DNA of 64,000 nucleotides from Dyadobacter fermentans (GTDB lineage Bacteria; Bacteroidota; Bacteroidia; Cytophagales; Spirosomataceae). Below the pieces are notes generated by a model. It saw only the letters and a list, made by a program, of their open reading frames with translations, had not been told where the DNA came from and did not search any database. Both the position numbers and the translations under genes were made by a program. The stretch covers positions 124,001 to 188,000 of the forward strand of contig NZ_JAHXBN010000022.1 of assembly GCF_019924045.1 (NCBI RefSeq). Reading direction: 5' to 3'. This document shows, one piece after another, positions 7,042 through 15,352 of this stretch (position 1 is its first letter; each line of letters starts with the position of its first letter).

Positions 7042-10000
7042 ATGAACAACCATGACGGCGCCTTGTCGTTTGAAGCCTATATAGGTGAAACCGACTTCAA
7101 TAAGTCAATCCAGTCCATGACCCGGAACGTTTCCGGATTCACGAATAAAACTGTTTCTGAAACTGAAAAAATAGATCAGGCTTTCAAAAGACTTGGCCAA
7201 GTGGCGGCGGGATATCTGACATTTAACCAACTGTCGCAACTTCCTGGCCAGATCGTTCGTGTTCGTGGAGAGTTCCAGCAGCTAGAAATCGCTCTGAATA
7301 CAATGCTCGGCTCAAAGTCCAAGGCTGATGCGCTGATGGGCGAGATAGTGGAGACTGCTGGATCCACCCCGTTCGGGATGAAAGACCTTGCGGCTGGTAC
7401 GAAACAGTTGCTCGCGTATGGCTCGACGGCAGAGGGTGTAATCGGCGAAATACGTATGCTCGGCGACGTTGCTTCCGGTGTTTCGGTCCCGATTAACGAA
7501 TTGATCTACCTATATGGAACTCTGAGGAGCCAAGGCAGGGCCTATGCTGTCGATATTCGCCAGTTTGCTGGGCGCGGAATTCCTATCTATGCGGAGCTGG
7601 CCAAAGTGCTCGGTGTGCAAAAGGAAGAAGTGAACGCGCTGGTCGAAGCCGGAAAAGTTGGGTTCCCGCAGGTGGAACAAGCATTCCGGAACATGACATC
7701 TGCCGGCGGAATGTTCAACAATCTGATGGCAGAGCAATCCAAATCCCTGCCGGGGCTTATTGAAAGATTGAAAGATGCCGTCGACCAAATGTTCAACGAC
7801 ATCGGCCGCGCAAACCAGGGGACCATTGAAGGAGTTATCGCGGGAGCGTCGCTGGCCGTTGAACATTACGAAGATATTGCGGACGTATTGACGATTCTCA
7901 TTGCGACATACGGCGCGTACAAGGCCGCCGTTATTGCTGCCCACGCTATCAACGTGGTTTCAACCTCGTCAGCATACATTGCCGAGGCTGCATCATTGAC
8001 ATCTCTGCTTTCAGTCGAGGCGCAGGCCAGGGTTTCCAAATTGGGCCTCGCTGCCGGATCCTTGGAACATGCTGCCGCGATCAAAGCTGAGATTGCAGCG
8101 CTGGCCGAATCAAACGTCGCACAGGTGGCAGGCATGCGGTTGTCGGTAGCTACGGCAGCGGCGAAGAAGGCCGAGGCGCTGGACTCCGCCCGTAACGCCG
8201 CGGCCAAACTTGCGGAAGCTCGTGTTACGCTGGCCACAGCACAGGCCAACCAAGTAGCGACTGCACAGTTCATCGATGCCAAGGTTAGGGAAAACGCTGC
8301 GCGGGAAGTTGCCAAGGCGCAGGAGGTGGTTGTCGCGGCGCAAGAGCGTGCTTCCATCACCAGAAAGGCAGCATTAGCGGCCAGTTCCGATTTTTACACC
8401 AAGAAGGCGGCGCTGGAAACTGCCGCGACGTCCGCGTCAACGACTGCGAAAACTATCAGTGCGGCGGCAGAGGTGCGATTGACAGCAGCCCAGCAGCTGC
8501 GTGCGGCGGTAACCACCAGGCTCATCGCTCTCCAAACCGCGTTCAATGCATCGTTGCTTTCAAACCCGATCGTCCTTGCCACGGTCGCATTCGTGGGCAT
8601 GACGGCGGCGGTGTGGGCATTGAAGGATAGTACAACCGCGCAGGAACGGGCGCAGGAGAGCCTGAATAAATCAACCGAAGAAGCCACCCGCAAAAAGCAG
8701 GAGCTGGAAAGCCAAACGACCTCCCTCATATCGGTAATCCGGGATGAAACGCAGACCCGTTTCGCGCAGTTAAAAGCCTTCACCGACCTGCAAAAGCTCT
8801 ACCCGGGTATTCTCGGCCAAATGAAGCTGCACGAGTTCCAGGCCTTGAAAACCGCCGATGCCCAGCGTCTGCTCAACCAGGCCATGGGCGAGATGGGTAA
8901 ATCTGACCTTACCAAGCAATTTGATGCGGCGAAAAAGACCGTCGATGATCTTGGCAAGCGGATCGAACACCTGAACAAGCTCCGTGGCGACCGTGAAAGT
9001 GCAGGGGAATACGCCACGCTCGATGAGACTAAAAAGCGGTATGAAGCCGCGAAGCTGGTGGTTGAAAAACTGGGTGAGCAGATCAAGGAGAACACGCGTC
9101 TGGAATGGGAGGCAAATACTGCGCCTGAGGAGAAGAAAAAGCATTACGAGGGCGTAGTGTCACAGCTTGAAAAAGAACGCTCTGAGATTGAAAAAAGCCT
9201 GGCCGGTGTAACGGGAATGGTACCGCATGCTGACGGCCTGAAAAGGATTTTCTCCGAAATGCGGCTGATCCAGCTCAATAAAGATTTGATTGAAGCGAAA
9301 GGCCATCTAAACGAAATCGGGAAAGAGACTGCTCCGGCTACCAAGAACAAAGCCTACTGGGAGAAACAGAAGTCTGATGCCCAAGGATCATTAGACGCTT
9401 TACCTGTCTCTATGAAAGGTTCGGCAGAATGGAAAAAGCAGGCGCAAGCTATTGCCGAGGCTGATTCCAATCTGAAAGCCTACAACACCACGGCGAAAAG
9501 GGTGGCCGAGAAGGACAAGCCGCAGCCTTTTGGATCGATCGCATATTGGGAACAGGTGGCACGTAAAGCCCAGGAGGCCATCGACAAGACCAACCCTAAA
9601 ACAGGGGCGGCATCGATTAAGAAGCAGCAGGAGGTCCTGCAAAACGCGCAGTTGATGACCGAGCAGGCGCGGCTTAACCAAATGCCTTACGGGTCGTTGC
9701 CGTATTGGGAGCAGGTCCAGAAGATCGCCAACCAGATCATTTCCAATACTCCGCTTTCTAATGCGTCTGAGATCGATAAACAGAAAAAAATTATCGCTGA
9801 CGCGCAGCAGAAGGCAGACGACGTGCGGAAAGTACTTGCAGTCCGGTCCTTCGATGAAGAGTTGGAGTACAAGAAATCGCAGTACGAGCTTTTCGAAAGG
9901 TGGGTGCAGCATTTGGGCGAAGGGGTAGCCAAGGAACAGTTTGCGTCCCTGGTTTCAAATGGCGGGTCGCTGGTTGATTATCTGAACTCCGAGATCAAAA

Positions 10001-12120
10001 AGCTCGAAACGCAGCGGGATACGCCAGGAGTGGGCCTGATCGCTCCCGAGCTTGCGCAGTTGGAGAAATTGAAGGAGGCGTTGGGGGAGGCTAAGGGCGA
10101 CTTTACTCCCATGGAGAAATTCAATAAGCAACTTGATAACATTCGAGATTCTTCGGAAAGTCTTACTGACGAGCTAATTAAGCTGAAAGACGTTCAGGCC
10201 AGCCTTAACCCCAATGACAACAGTTCGACCGCAGTAGCCCAGCGCCAGGCGTTGGCTGAGCGTGAAATGGCCGTTCTGAAACAGCGCAAGGAGTTACTGC
10301 GCGATTTCTTGGTTTCCGTTGCCGGATCCGAGCAGAAGCGGTTGGAGATTACCAAGTATTACGCAGACCTGCGTGCCGAATTGGAGGCAAAGAACCTGGA
10401 CAAAACGACGGCCGGCTATAAAAAGATGATGGCCGCCATCGACGATAAAGAGAAGAAAGAGCTGCAAAACTTCAATACGGAGGCAATCACAGAATCCAAA
10501 GGGTACAAGGAGCTCGAAAAAGCGTTGGCCCTTACCAAACGGAACGATACCGGTCGCAGACTCGAATTGCTGAAACAGGAACTTGCTTCACTGACTGTTG
10601 GTACAGACGAGTACATTAAAAAGCTGCAACAGGTTAAAGATGCCGAAAATGACCACCGTCGCCGAGTAGCGGAAACTTGGGGCGCGATTGCGGGCATGAT
10701 AGGAGATATCGGCTCTTCGTTGGAGGGGTACGAGGGAGCGTTGGGGCAGATCGGTGGGGCTTTATCCGGATTGGCTTCTGGTGCTTCAAAAGTAAGCAAC
10801 GCTTTTGCAAACATGGACAACTATAAAACCTCTGATGGTAAAATGTCCATGGAGGGCTATGCCGCAGCCGCTCAAAACGTAATTCAAATTATCGTAGGCA
10901 TCATTGATGCCCAGAAACGTCGTCGAGAAGCTGAACGTCAGTTTGAGGCTGAACGTATTGGATTTGAGAATGAATACGCGTTGCAGCTCAACAAAAGCAT
11001 CGGGAATAACTATAATAAGAATCCATTCTATCGAGATTATGACGGTCTGATCAAAGCCGGAGTAGAGCAATACGCTGACGCCGCTAAAAAGTATCAAGCT
11101 GCGATAGATAAGCTTAACGAAGGCAGGGCAAAAGAGCGGCAAAAAGACGTAGTAGATGGCAAGACCACACTTGGTATGGTCGGTTCTGGGGCGGCTGCTG
11201 GGGCGATTATCGGAACTGCGATAGGAGGATGGGCGCTTGGTATTGGGACTGTTGTTGGTACCGCCGTAGGTGCTGTGGTGGGGTTAGTGGGAGGGTTATT
11301 TTCCAAAAAGAAAAAGGACGTTTTCGGTTCTTTGATGCAGCAATACCCTGAATTGGTACGTGAAACTGCTGACGGGTGGGCTGAATTGAACGTAGAAATG
11401 GCTAACGCTCTCATTACCAATAACCAGGTGGATGACAAAACAAAAGAGCTTATCCAAAATGCTATTGAACTGAATGAGGCTATGCAAGAGGCGAAACAGC
11501 AGGTTCAGGATACAATTGTTGAACTAACTGGTCAGATAGGGGACCGTTTGAAAAACGCTCTTGTTGACGCTTTTAGGGCCGGTAATGACGCGGCCCAGGC
11601 CTTAAAGCAGACCGTCGGAGAAATCATTGCCGACATGGTAACTAATCTTGTCTTTTCTCGGATTATCGGGCCGGTGCTTGACGGATTTATGGCAGACGCT
11701 GAAAAATCACTTTTAAGTAAAGATGGCGACGGAAGTATAGTCGATGATCTTGTACGTCTTGGTGATGCATTGGGGCCTGCCGCAACCGTCGCAACTCAAG
11801 TTTTAGAAGCTACTGACAAGTACTTGCAAGATGCAGGATATAATAACGCATTTGGCCGAGATCAAGGCAAAAATTCTTCTGCAATGACTGGATCAATAAA
11901 AGGGGTTTCAGAGGAAACTGCGTCTATCTTGGTTGGGCAAGGGAATGCTATACGGATTTACCAAGCTCAAATGGCTTTCGATGTTCGGTCATCGCTATTG
12001 GTTCTGACTCAGATTTCCCAAAACACATATTATACTCGTCTGCTGATAGATACCAATTCAAAATTGGACCAGCTGATTGCGCAGAATAATAAATCGCTTA
12101 GGGGATTCGGTTTCAACTAA
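7042..12120 (+). CDS. Tape-measure protein
   Basis: 1692 residues, the longest gene of the prophage. The N-terminus (about 40-260) has the tape-measure domain with GSTPFGMKDLAAGTKQLLAY and GRGIPIYAELAKVLGV; long coiled coils follow, with three diverged repeats around a YWE(Q/K) core near residues 772, 835 and 887; a glycine/alanine-rich hydrophobic segment (about 1375-1415) ends in FSKKKKD and probably inserts in the host membrane. At about 0.15 nm per residue the tail would be near 250 nm. It sets tail length and helps DNA ejection. The ATG is preceded by CATCACACACT, and a strong terminator follows. Confidence 0.93.
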   Translation: MNNHDGALSFEAYIGETDFNKSIQSMTRNVSGFTNKTVSETEKIDQAFKRLGQVAAGYLTFNQLSQLPGQIVRVRGEFQQLEIALNTMLGSKSKADALMGEIVETAGSTPFGMKDLAAGTKQLLAYGSTAEGVIGEIRMLGDVASGVSVPINELIYLYGTLRSQGRAYAVDIRQFAGRGIPIYAELAKVLGVQKEEVNALVEAGKVGFPQVEQAFRNMTSAGGMFNNLMAEQSKSLPGLIERLKDAVDQMFNDIGRANQGTIEGVIAGASLAVEHYEDIADVLTILIATYGAYKAAVIAAHAINVVSTSSAYIAEAASLTSLLSVEAQARVSKLGLAAGSLEHAAAIKAEIAALAESNVAQVAGMRLSVATAAAKKAEALDSARNAAAKLAEARVTLATAQANQVATAQFIDAKVRENAAREVAKAQEVVVAAQERASITRKAALAASSDFYTKKAALETAATSASTTAKTISAAAEVRLTAAQQLRAAVTTRLIALQTAFNASLLSNPIVLATVAFVGMTAAVWALKDSTTAQERAQESLNKSTEEATRKKQELESQTTSLISVIRDETQTRFAQLKAFTDLQKLYPGILGQMKLHEFQALKTADAQRLLNQAMGEMGKSDLTKQFDAAKKTVDDLGKRIEHLNKLRGDRESAGEYATLDETKKRYEAAKLVVEKLGEQIKENTRLEWEANTAPEEKKKHYEGVVSQLEKERSEIEKSLAGVTGMVPHADGLKRIFSEMRLIQLNKDLIEAKGHLNEIGKETAPATKNKAYWEKQKSDAQGSLDALPVSMKGSAEWKKQAQAIAEADSNLKAYNTTAKRVAEKDKPQPFGSIAYWEQVARKAQEAIDKTNPKTGAASIKKQQEVLQNAQLMTEQARLNQMPYGSLPYWEQVQKIANQIISNTPLSNASEIDKQKKIIADAQQKADDVRKVLAVRSFDEELEYKKSQYELFERWVQHLGEGVAKEQFASLVSNGGSLVDYLNSEIKKLETQRDTPGVGLIAPELAQLEKLKEALGEAKGDFTPMEKFNKQLDNIRDSSESLTDELIKLKDVQASLNPNDNSSTAVAQRQALAEREMAVLKQRKELLRDFLVSVAGSEQKRLEITKYYADLRAELEAKNLDKTTAGYKKMMAAIDDKEKKELQNFNTEAITESKGYKELEKALALTKRNDTGRRLELLKQELASLTVGTDEYIKKLQQVKDAENDHRRRVAETWGAIAGMIGDIGSSLEGYEGALGQIGGALSGLASGASKVSNAFANMDNYKTSDGKMSMEGYAAAAQNVIQIIVGIIDAQKRRREAERQFEAERIGFENEYALQLNKSIGNNYNKNPFYRDYDGLIKAGVEQYADAAKKYQAAIDKLNEGRAKERQKDVVDGKTTLGMVGSGAAAGAIIGTAIGGWALGIGTVVGTAVGAVVGLVGGLFSKKKKDVFGSLMQQYPELVRETADGWAELNVEMANALITNNQVDDKTKELIQNAIELNEAMQEAKQQVQDTIVELTGQIGDRLKNALVDAFRAGNDAAQALKQTVGEIIADMVTNLVFSRIIGPVLDGFMADAEKSLLSKDGDGSIVDDLVRLGDALGPAATVATQVLEATDKYLQDAGYNNAFGRDQGKNSSAMTGSIKGVSEETASILVGQGNAIRIYQAQMAFDVRSSLLVLTQISQNTYYTRLLIDTNSKLDQLIAQNNKSLRGFGFN

Positions 12121-12132
12121 ACGAGAGCACAT

Positions 12133-12174
12133 ATTCCACGGTTCAGAGGCCTTTCTGCAACCGTGGAATCAAGT
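12133..12174 (+). terminator. Hairpin terminator after the tape-measure gene
   Basis: ATTCCACGGTT (12133-12143) pairs perfectly with AACCGTGGAAT (12159-12169) around a 15-nt loop and is followed by CAAGTCTTTTT. It marks the end of the head-tail transcription unit. The hairpin also covers the stop codon of the convergent gene on the minus strand. Confidence 0.75.
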
Positions 12175-12517
12175 CTTTTTCGGTCAAAAGGACCAGGACT
12201 GCGGGAACTGCTTGGTATCCGTTATAAATGTTCGCCTGCTTTTTCTTTGTTTTAGTCCGATACACCTCAAATCCTTGTTTGTCGGAGACTGCCATATAAG
12301 CCGCGTAGGTCCCCAAATTTATACTTTTAACCTTCTGATAATGAGTTGATATTAAATAGTCGGCGTCGGTTTTTTCTTTGACTAACTTAATACCTGCGAA
12401 ATCAAGTTTTTGAATAACTTCCTTCTCAAAACCTTTCTCGGTAGGCTCAACAAAGAACGTTTGGGCAAATGCGCCAAATGGAAGTAATAAAAAGAGGGGC
12501 AGTATATAAGCCTTCAT
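12143..12517 (-). CDS. Small secreted protein, unknown function
   Basis: 124 residues from the ATG at 12517. Residues 1-19 are a clear signal peptide (MKAYILPLFLLLPFGAFAQ with an AFA-Q cleavage site). The mature part is short and mixed alpha/beta, with FEKEVIQKLDFAGIKLV and a hydrophobic C-terminal VPAVLVLLTEKD segment. No family was recognised. A GTG at 12526 would overlap the upstream stop, but the signal peptide favours the ATG. It is the second gene of a two-gene minus-strand unit and part of the accessory block. Confidence 0.6.
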   Translation of the reverse strand: MKAYILPLFLLLPFGAFAQTFFVEPTEKGFEKEVIQKLDFAGIKLVKEKTDADYLISTHYQKVKSINLGTYAAYMAVSDKQGFEVYRTKTKKKQANIYNGYQAVPAVLVLLTEKDLIPRLQKGL

Positions 12518-12522
12518 GAATA

Positions 12523-12759
12523 TCACAGTGTTTCGAGTAGTTGGTATTTTAGGTAGGCCACCTCGTTTTTGAACGTTGGGAAAACATCAGAAGTAATGCC
12601 TTTTGCGACATCACTTTCAATCCGCTCGTCAATATCCCTCATAACGTTCTCAACCTCGGTGAGCCGTTGCTGCAAATTTCGCTTCAATCTTATGTCCTGT
12701 ATCACGTCTATGTACCAGGAAAGCAAAATCCTATACTTGTCTTCTTGAAATCCTTCCAC
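12523..12759 (-). CDS. Small coiled-coil protein, unknown function
   Basis: 78 residues, entirely helical and charged, with a heptad-like run IRLKRNLQQRLTEVENVMR (about 23-41). It has no signal peptide and no recognised domain. It lies 5 bp upstream of the start of the secreted-protein gene and is probably co-transcribed with it. The stretch upstream contains structured element A, so the leader of this unit may be structured. A DNA/RNA-binding or bundling role is possible but not supported by a motif. Confidence 0.5.
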   Translation of the reverse strand: MEGFQEDKYRILLSWYIDVIQDIRLKRNLQQRLTEVENVMRDIDERIESDVAKGITSDVFPTFKNEVAYLKYQLLETL

Positions 12760-12856
12760 AATAGAGGTAGTTAAGTCACCACAATAATATCAAATCCCCG
12801 AAAAATATAAAAGCTAACTTATCAATCGGACAGTAGGACGGACAGTAGGACGGACA

Positions 12857-13043
12857 GGACAGCAAAAATCCATATTTATTAATTTTGTCAATTAGGGAGT
12901 GCTTATATGTACTGATTCTATATAGATACTCCCTAATTATATTTTATAACTTCTATAGTATTTTACTGTCCTTGTTGTCCTGTTAAATTTAACTAACTGG
13001 GTTTTAATATTTTTTGGCGGACAGTAGGTGGTTTTTGCTGTCC
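12857..13043. repeat. Structured intergenic element A (copy of element B)
   Basis: This 187-bp element has terminal inverted repeats GGACAGCAAAAATCC (12857-12871) and GGTTTTTGCTGTCC (13030-13043). Its core is a 49-nt hairpin (12890-12938) with arms AATTAGGGAGT/ACTCCCTAATT. GGACAG words are repeated outside and inside the element in one orientation on the left (from 12828) and in the opposite orientation on the right (CTGTCC at 12966, 13037 and about 13050). It fills most of the gene-free stretch 12760-13084. It could be a MITE-like element, an iteron-type origin or a structured leader. Confidence 0.75.
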
Positions 13044-13084
13044 GGTTTGCTGTCCAGAATAGCCGGTCAATCGATCCAAACAGT

Positions 13085-13252
13085 TTATTCTTCTGTCCCT
13101 TCCTCCGGATACATTCTCAGATAGGTGAATCGCCAAATCGCCCAAAGGGCAGCAGACACCAGGATTGCAACAAAAAAGCCGTAGAGTGGAATTAGGCTGA
13201 CACCGACAACCCAGCTGGAAGGCCCGAGGGCGCCTATGATTTTCTTCTTCAT
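13085..13252 (-). CDS. Small membrane protein (55 residues)
   Basis: The frame from ATG 13252 to TAA 13085 encodes 55 residues starting MKKKIIGALGPSSWVVG, with a hydrophobic stretch of about 26 residues (14-40) and a charged, acidic tail ending EEGTEE. It lies 27 bp behind the 102-residue gene on the same strand, as if both belonged to one unit. Small single-span proteins in prophage cargo can be holins, superinfection-exclusion proteins or toxins; nothing here decides between them. Confidence 0.55.
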   Translation of the reverse strand: MKKKIIGALGPSSWVVGVSLIPLYGFFVAILVSAALWAIWRFTYLRMYPEEGTEE

Positions 13253-13279
13253 GAAGTGTTTTCTGCTATGCCAACATTT

Positions 13280-13588
13280 TCAGGGTTCCTCTCTGTAAGA
13301 ATAGGGTTTTTTGTCAATTTCAAACTCTGTGGTGTACGTTCCCCAGTCCATGAATTTGTAGTAAATCGTCATAGCATCATAATGGCAGTTGGCAAAAAAC
13401 TCGTAGATAAGTTTACTGCCGGGTTCGAGCAAAGCTCTGCAATCGTCGCCCCGCTCATCTGAAAAGCACACCGTTGTCAACCCTTCTTCGTCCTGCCACA
13501 CTTCGTGTTTTACGCTATCAGACGGGTGCTGCCCGACCTCAGGTTCTGGTGATGCTCCGAGATCATCTGCGGTATTGGGTTTGATCAT
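13280..13588 (-). CDS. Hypothetical protein (102 residues)
   Basis: An acidic 102-residue protein without signal peptide or membrane segment. The first 25 residues are proline/acid-rich and probably flexible; the rest is a compact domain with FSDERGDDCRALLEPG, a YEFFANCHYDAMTIYYKF helix/strand and WGTYTTEFEI. No family was recognised. It is followed by the 55-residue membrane protein. The leader upstream contains element B, and a TACCTTTG box at 13902-13909 on the minus strand could be its promoter, though without a clear -33 box. Confidence 0.55.
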   Translation of the reverse strand: MIKPNTADDLGASPEPEVGQHPSDSVKHEVWQDEEGLTTVCFSDERGDDCRALLEPGSKLIYEFFANCHYDAMTIYYKFMDWGTYTTEFEIDKKPYSYREEP

Positions 13589-13689
13589 TTATCCTGATTA
13601 AGATTCGACCGTGGTAAGTTAATCGGAATTTACCCATCAAATCAAGCCCCTGGGCTTTAATAGGGAGAGTGGAACCACTGGAACCGCAA

Positions 13690-13878
13690 GAACCGCAAAA
13701 ATCCATATAAACCAATTATGGCAATTAGGGAGTGCTTATATGTAATGATTCTATATAGATACTCCCTAATTAGAAAAACGTTAGTTCCATAGCATTTAGC
13801 GGTTTCAGCGGTTCCATTGGGGTTAATTTGTTGATAACCAGTACGGATTGTGGAACCGCAAGGATTTTTAGCTGTTCC
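13690..13878. repeat. Structured intergenic element B (copy of element A)
   Basis: 189 bp with termini GAACCGCAAAAATCC (13690-13704) and GGATTTTTAGCTGTTCC (13862-13878). The 49-nt core hairpin (13723-13771) differs from that of element A by a single loop base. Where A has GGACAG/CTGTCC words, B has GGAACCG/CGGTTCC words at the same places on both sides. It occupies the gene-free stretch 13589-14050, whose remaining 170 bp hold a possible minus-strand promoter (13902-13909) and the leader of the next plus-strand gene. Confidence 0.75.
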
Positions 13879-14050
13879 CCTGATGTTGTGATTTATTACT
13901 TCAAAGGTACCTTCGATTTAAATGAACTATTTATTTTTGATTTTTCTCCCTGTGAGTAGCCTTTGGTAACTATTAACCTTGCGTTCGCTCAATATTTGTT
14001 ATTTCTATAATTTAAGGCATTGAATATAGCCACTAAAAACGGTGTTAAAG

Positions 14051-14773
14051 ATGTTCGGTATTCCAGATTCATTTATTGAAAAATTTGATGAGCATTTCGG
14101 CCCGTGGAGCCAAATATTGCTGGTTGTTGCGGCTATTGCTGGCTTTTTAGCCTATAAAGCAAATTCATATGTGTCGAAGAGAAAGGAAAAGATTGCTAAC
14201 GAAAAACTTCTTATTCTTGAAAAAGAGAATAGAAAATTGGAGAACAATCATCTATTACTACTTAAAGACTATGAGGCTCAAAAAGAGAAGACCGCGGACG
14301 CCGAGCGACGGGTGCTCGATAAGGTTCAAGAGCTTGCTGTGAGTCAGAAGCAGTTAGCATATCTGCAAATGCCGCGAAGGCTGAGTAAGGATCAAATCTC
14401 TGCGATGGTAAAGACCATAAAAAATTATAGAACAGATGATAATAAGATAAAATTTATTTCAAGCATGGGGCCTGAAGAAACCGCATTTTTAGATGATTTC
14501 CGAACAGCTTTTAAGGAAGCAGGGTGGAAAACAGGAGTTCCGGCAGTATTTCCCATTTCAACAGTCGGCGTTAATATCGAAATACCTGTAAGGAACAATA
14601 GTTTTCGTAATTACACAGAGGTGGTTGAAAGAGCTCTGGCCTCCGCAGGAATTCCATTCACGAAAACATACAGAGAGGCCGTCGATGAATTCGGGGAAGA
14701 CGGAGAAAATTGGGTAGACGCACCGACAATTCAAGTCGGGCAAAAGGACTATTCGAGGGTGTCTAAAAATTGA
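14051..14773 (+). CDS. Membrane-anchored coiled-coil protein, unknown function
   Basis: 240 residues from ATG 14051 (a GTG at 14042 would add three). A single transmembrane helix (about 20-38, ILLVVAAIAGFLAYKA) is followed by a basic stop, a coiled coil of some 65 residues (SKRKEKIANEKLLILEKENR onward) and a C-terminal globular domain (about 110-240) with TVGVNIEIPVRNNSF. The domain order (anchor, stalk, cytosolic sensor/effector) occurs in membrane-bound effectors of defence systems, but no catalytic motif is recognised. It is the only plus-strand gene of the accessory block and is clearly AT-richer than the tail genes. Confidence 0.6.
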   Translation: MFGIPDSFIEKFDEHFGPWSQILLVVAAIAGFLAYKANSYVSKRKEKIANEKLLILEKENRKLENNHLLLLKDYEAQKEKTADAERRVLDKVQELAVSQKQLAYLQMPRRLSKDQISAMVKTIKNYRTDDNKIKFISSMGPEETAFLDDFRTAFKEAGWKTGVPAVFPISTVGVNIEIPVRNNSFRNYTEVVERALASAGIPFTKTYREAVDEFGEDGENWVDAPTIQVGQKDYSRVSKN

Positions 14774-14815
14774 TTTTGTTCGTCCTTATTCGCACCATGA
14801 AGTAACGCTGAACTT

Positions 14816-15283
14816 CTAGCCATGTCCGCCTGAGCCCGAGCCACCGCTTAGAAATGACTTTACAGTCACCGCGGCATTCGCGAGATTTATCGCAGTATCG
14901 ATATAAGGTCGAAGCTTTTCGACTTTGGCGAGAATTTCTGACTTTTCGGCTTTTTCGCCGGTTTCGAGAATTCGGCTTACCTCATACATCAGTTTATCCT
15001 CAAGGAGATTTTTTATGCTGTAGTGCTTTACAAAGCCGCCTTGAAGGTAAAAAGTATCAAGCGCGCTGGTCGTGAATGCCGTAACACTTTCAAAGTCGCC
15101 AGATAAGCTCCGAATGTACCCCAGGGCTTGTAGTTCAATGAAAAAACTGTAGAAAAGACCTCCGTTTATATCAAATAGCTCTTCAGCATCAGAGTTGGAA
15201 ATTTCAAAAAAGGCGCCCCTGCGTACCTCGAGAACCCGTTCGATGATACTGTCTTTGATTTCATTGGTGACAATCTTTATCAT
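14816..15283 (-). CDS. Hypothetical protein with winged-helix-like N-terminus and Gly-rich tail
   Basis: 155 residues. Residues 1-90 alternate helices and short strands in a way that recalls a winged helix (ELFDINGGLFYSFFIELQAL, then GYIRSLSGDFESVT); the second half is helical with an alanine-rich amphipathic helix (AINLANAAVTVKSFL) and ends GGSGSGGHG. No family was recognised. The SecB-type operon upstream ends in a terminator 24 bp before this gene, so it may be read through or have its own weak promoter. It converges with the membrane-anchored coiled-coil gene. Confidence 0.5.
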   Translation of the reverse strand: MIKIVTNEIKDSIIERVLEVRRGAFFEISNSDAEELFDINGGLFYSFFIELQALGYIRSLSGDFESVTAFTTSALDTFYLQGGFVKHYSIKNLLEDKLMYEVSRILETGEKAEKSEILAKVEKLRPYIDTAINLANAAVTVKSFLSGGSGSGGHG

Positions 15284-15306
15284 GAGACCAGATAAGTTAT
15301 GATATG

Positions 15307-15328
15307 AAAAAAGGGCCGAAGCCCTTTT
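15307..15328 (-). terminator. Terminator of the HEPN/SecB-like operon
   Basis: On the minus strand AAAAGGGC, a TTCG tetraloop, then GCCCTTTTTT, 25 bp after the SecB-like stop codon. The other strand also ends in TTTT, so it may act in both directions. Confidence 0.85.
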
Positions 15329-15352
15329 AGTTATCGACTGAGAATGTCGCTG

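Noticed and set aside
7510..9912. Several minus-strand frames of 80-170 residues within the tape-measure gene
   Set aside because: Long alanine-rich coding sequence leaves the antisense frames open; none has a protein-like pattern or a start context.
12857..13878. Elements A and B as retron or diversity-generating-element RNA
   Set aside because: No reverse transcriptase gene is present in the window, and there is no template/variable repeat pair.
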